The notes beneath the pieces are model-generated. The model had not been told where the DNA came from, did not search any database, and saw only the letters and a program-made list of their open reading frames with translations. Shown here piece after piece: positions 5,063 through 5,125 of a stretch of DNA of 5,125 bases. Positions within the stretch are counted from its first letter, which is position 1. Each line of letters opens with the position of its first letter. The position numbers and the translations under genes were made by a program. The DNA comes from Planctomycetota bacterium (GTDB lineage: Bacteria; Planctomycetota; Planctomycetia; Pirellulales; Thermoguttaceae). The DNA is taken from positions 1 to 5,125 of the forward strand of contig JAEWUR010000672.1 of assembly GCA_023397045.1 (NCBI GenBank), given 5' to 3'.

Positions 5063-5125
5063 TGGAGCAGCGAAGCAAAGCGGAAATCAGTTCTCGGCGT
5101 CGCTCCGTGCGGCCCTTCTCAAAGG

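Noticed and set aside
4481..5125. tRNA, rRNA, CRISPR array or transposase remnant
   Set aside because: No cloverleaf, no regularly spaced repeats, no transposase motif and no recognisable ribosomal sequence could be found.

Overview
The window carries three plus-strand genes followed by about 640 bases with no convincing gene. GC content is high and codon use strongly favours G/C in the third position, which also produces very long antisense shadow frames. The long flavoprotein resembles versions I associate with Planctomycetes (Pirellulales-like). That placement is an inference from memory; another high-GC Gram-negative lineage is possible.

Layout. Positions 1-237 hold no gene I can call, but contain a good sigma70-type promoter (88-116) and a leader with two competing hairpins. 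Positions 238-909 are folE, GTP cyclohydrolase I, with all zinc and catalytic residues present. A strong intrinsic terminator (924-964) follows. Positions 986-4018 encode a 1010-residue fused flavin/iron-sulfur 2-hydroxyacid dehydrogenase of the YdiJ/GlcD-GlpC type. It has an FAD domain, an oxidase C-terminal domain with a metal-site motif, a dicluster ferredoxin domain, and two CCG-type domains, the first of which has lost its cysteines. After a 48-base gap, 4067-4480 encode a small YkgJ-family cysteine-cluster protein, probably co-transcribed with the dehydrogenase.

Positions 4481-5125 appear non-coding. They contain a run of inverted repeats ending in an intrinsic terminator (4638-4664). 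Two perfect copies of a 13-base direct repeat (4479-4491 and 4683-4695) bracket this run. A sigma28-like promoter motif (4737-4764) and further hairpins follow. A sigma70-type promoter (TTGACA, 17-base spacer, TACACT; 5034-5062) points out of the right edge, so a plus-strand gene probably starts just beyond the window.

How the genes relate. FolE supplies dihydroneopterin triphosphate for folate or pterin synthesis and seems transcriptionally separate. The dehydrogenase should oxidise a 2-hydroxyacid on FAD and pass electrons through its iron-sulfur clusters to a membrane or soluble acceptor. The YkgJ protein may assist metal or cluster handling, but only its position suggests this. I found no defence system, CRISPR array, transposase, tRNA or rRNA. 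The most notable points are the cysteine-free first CCG domain and the structured, repeat-bracketed intergenic region.
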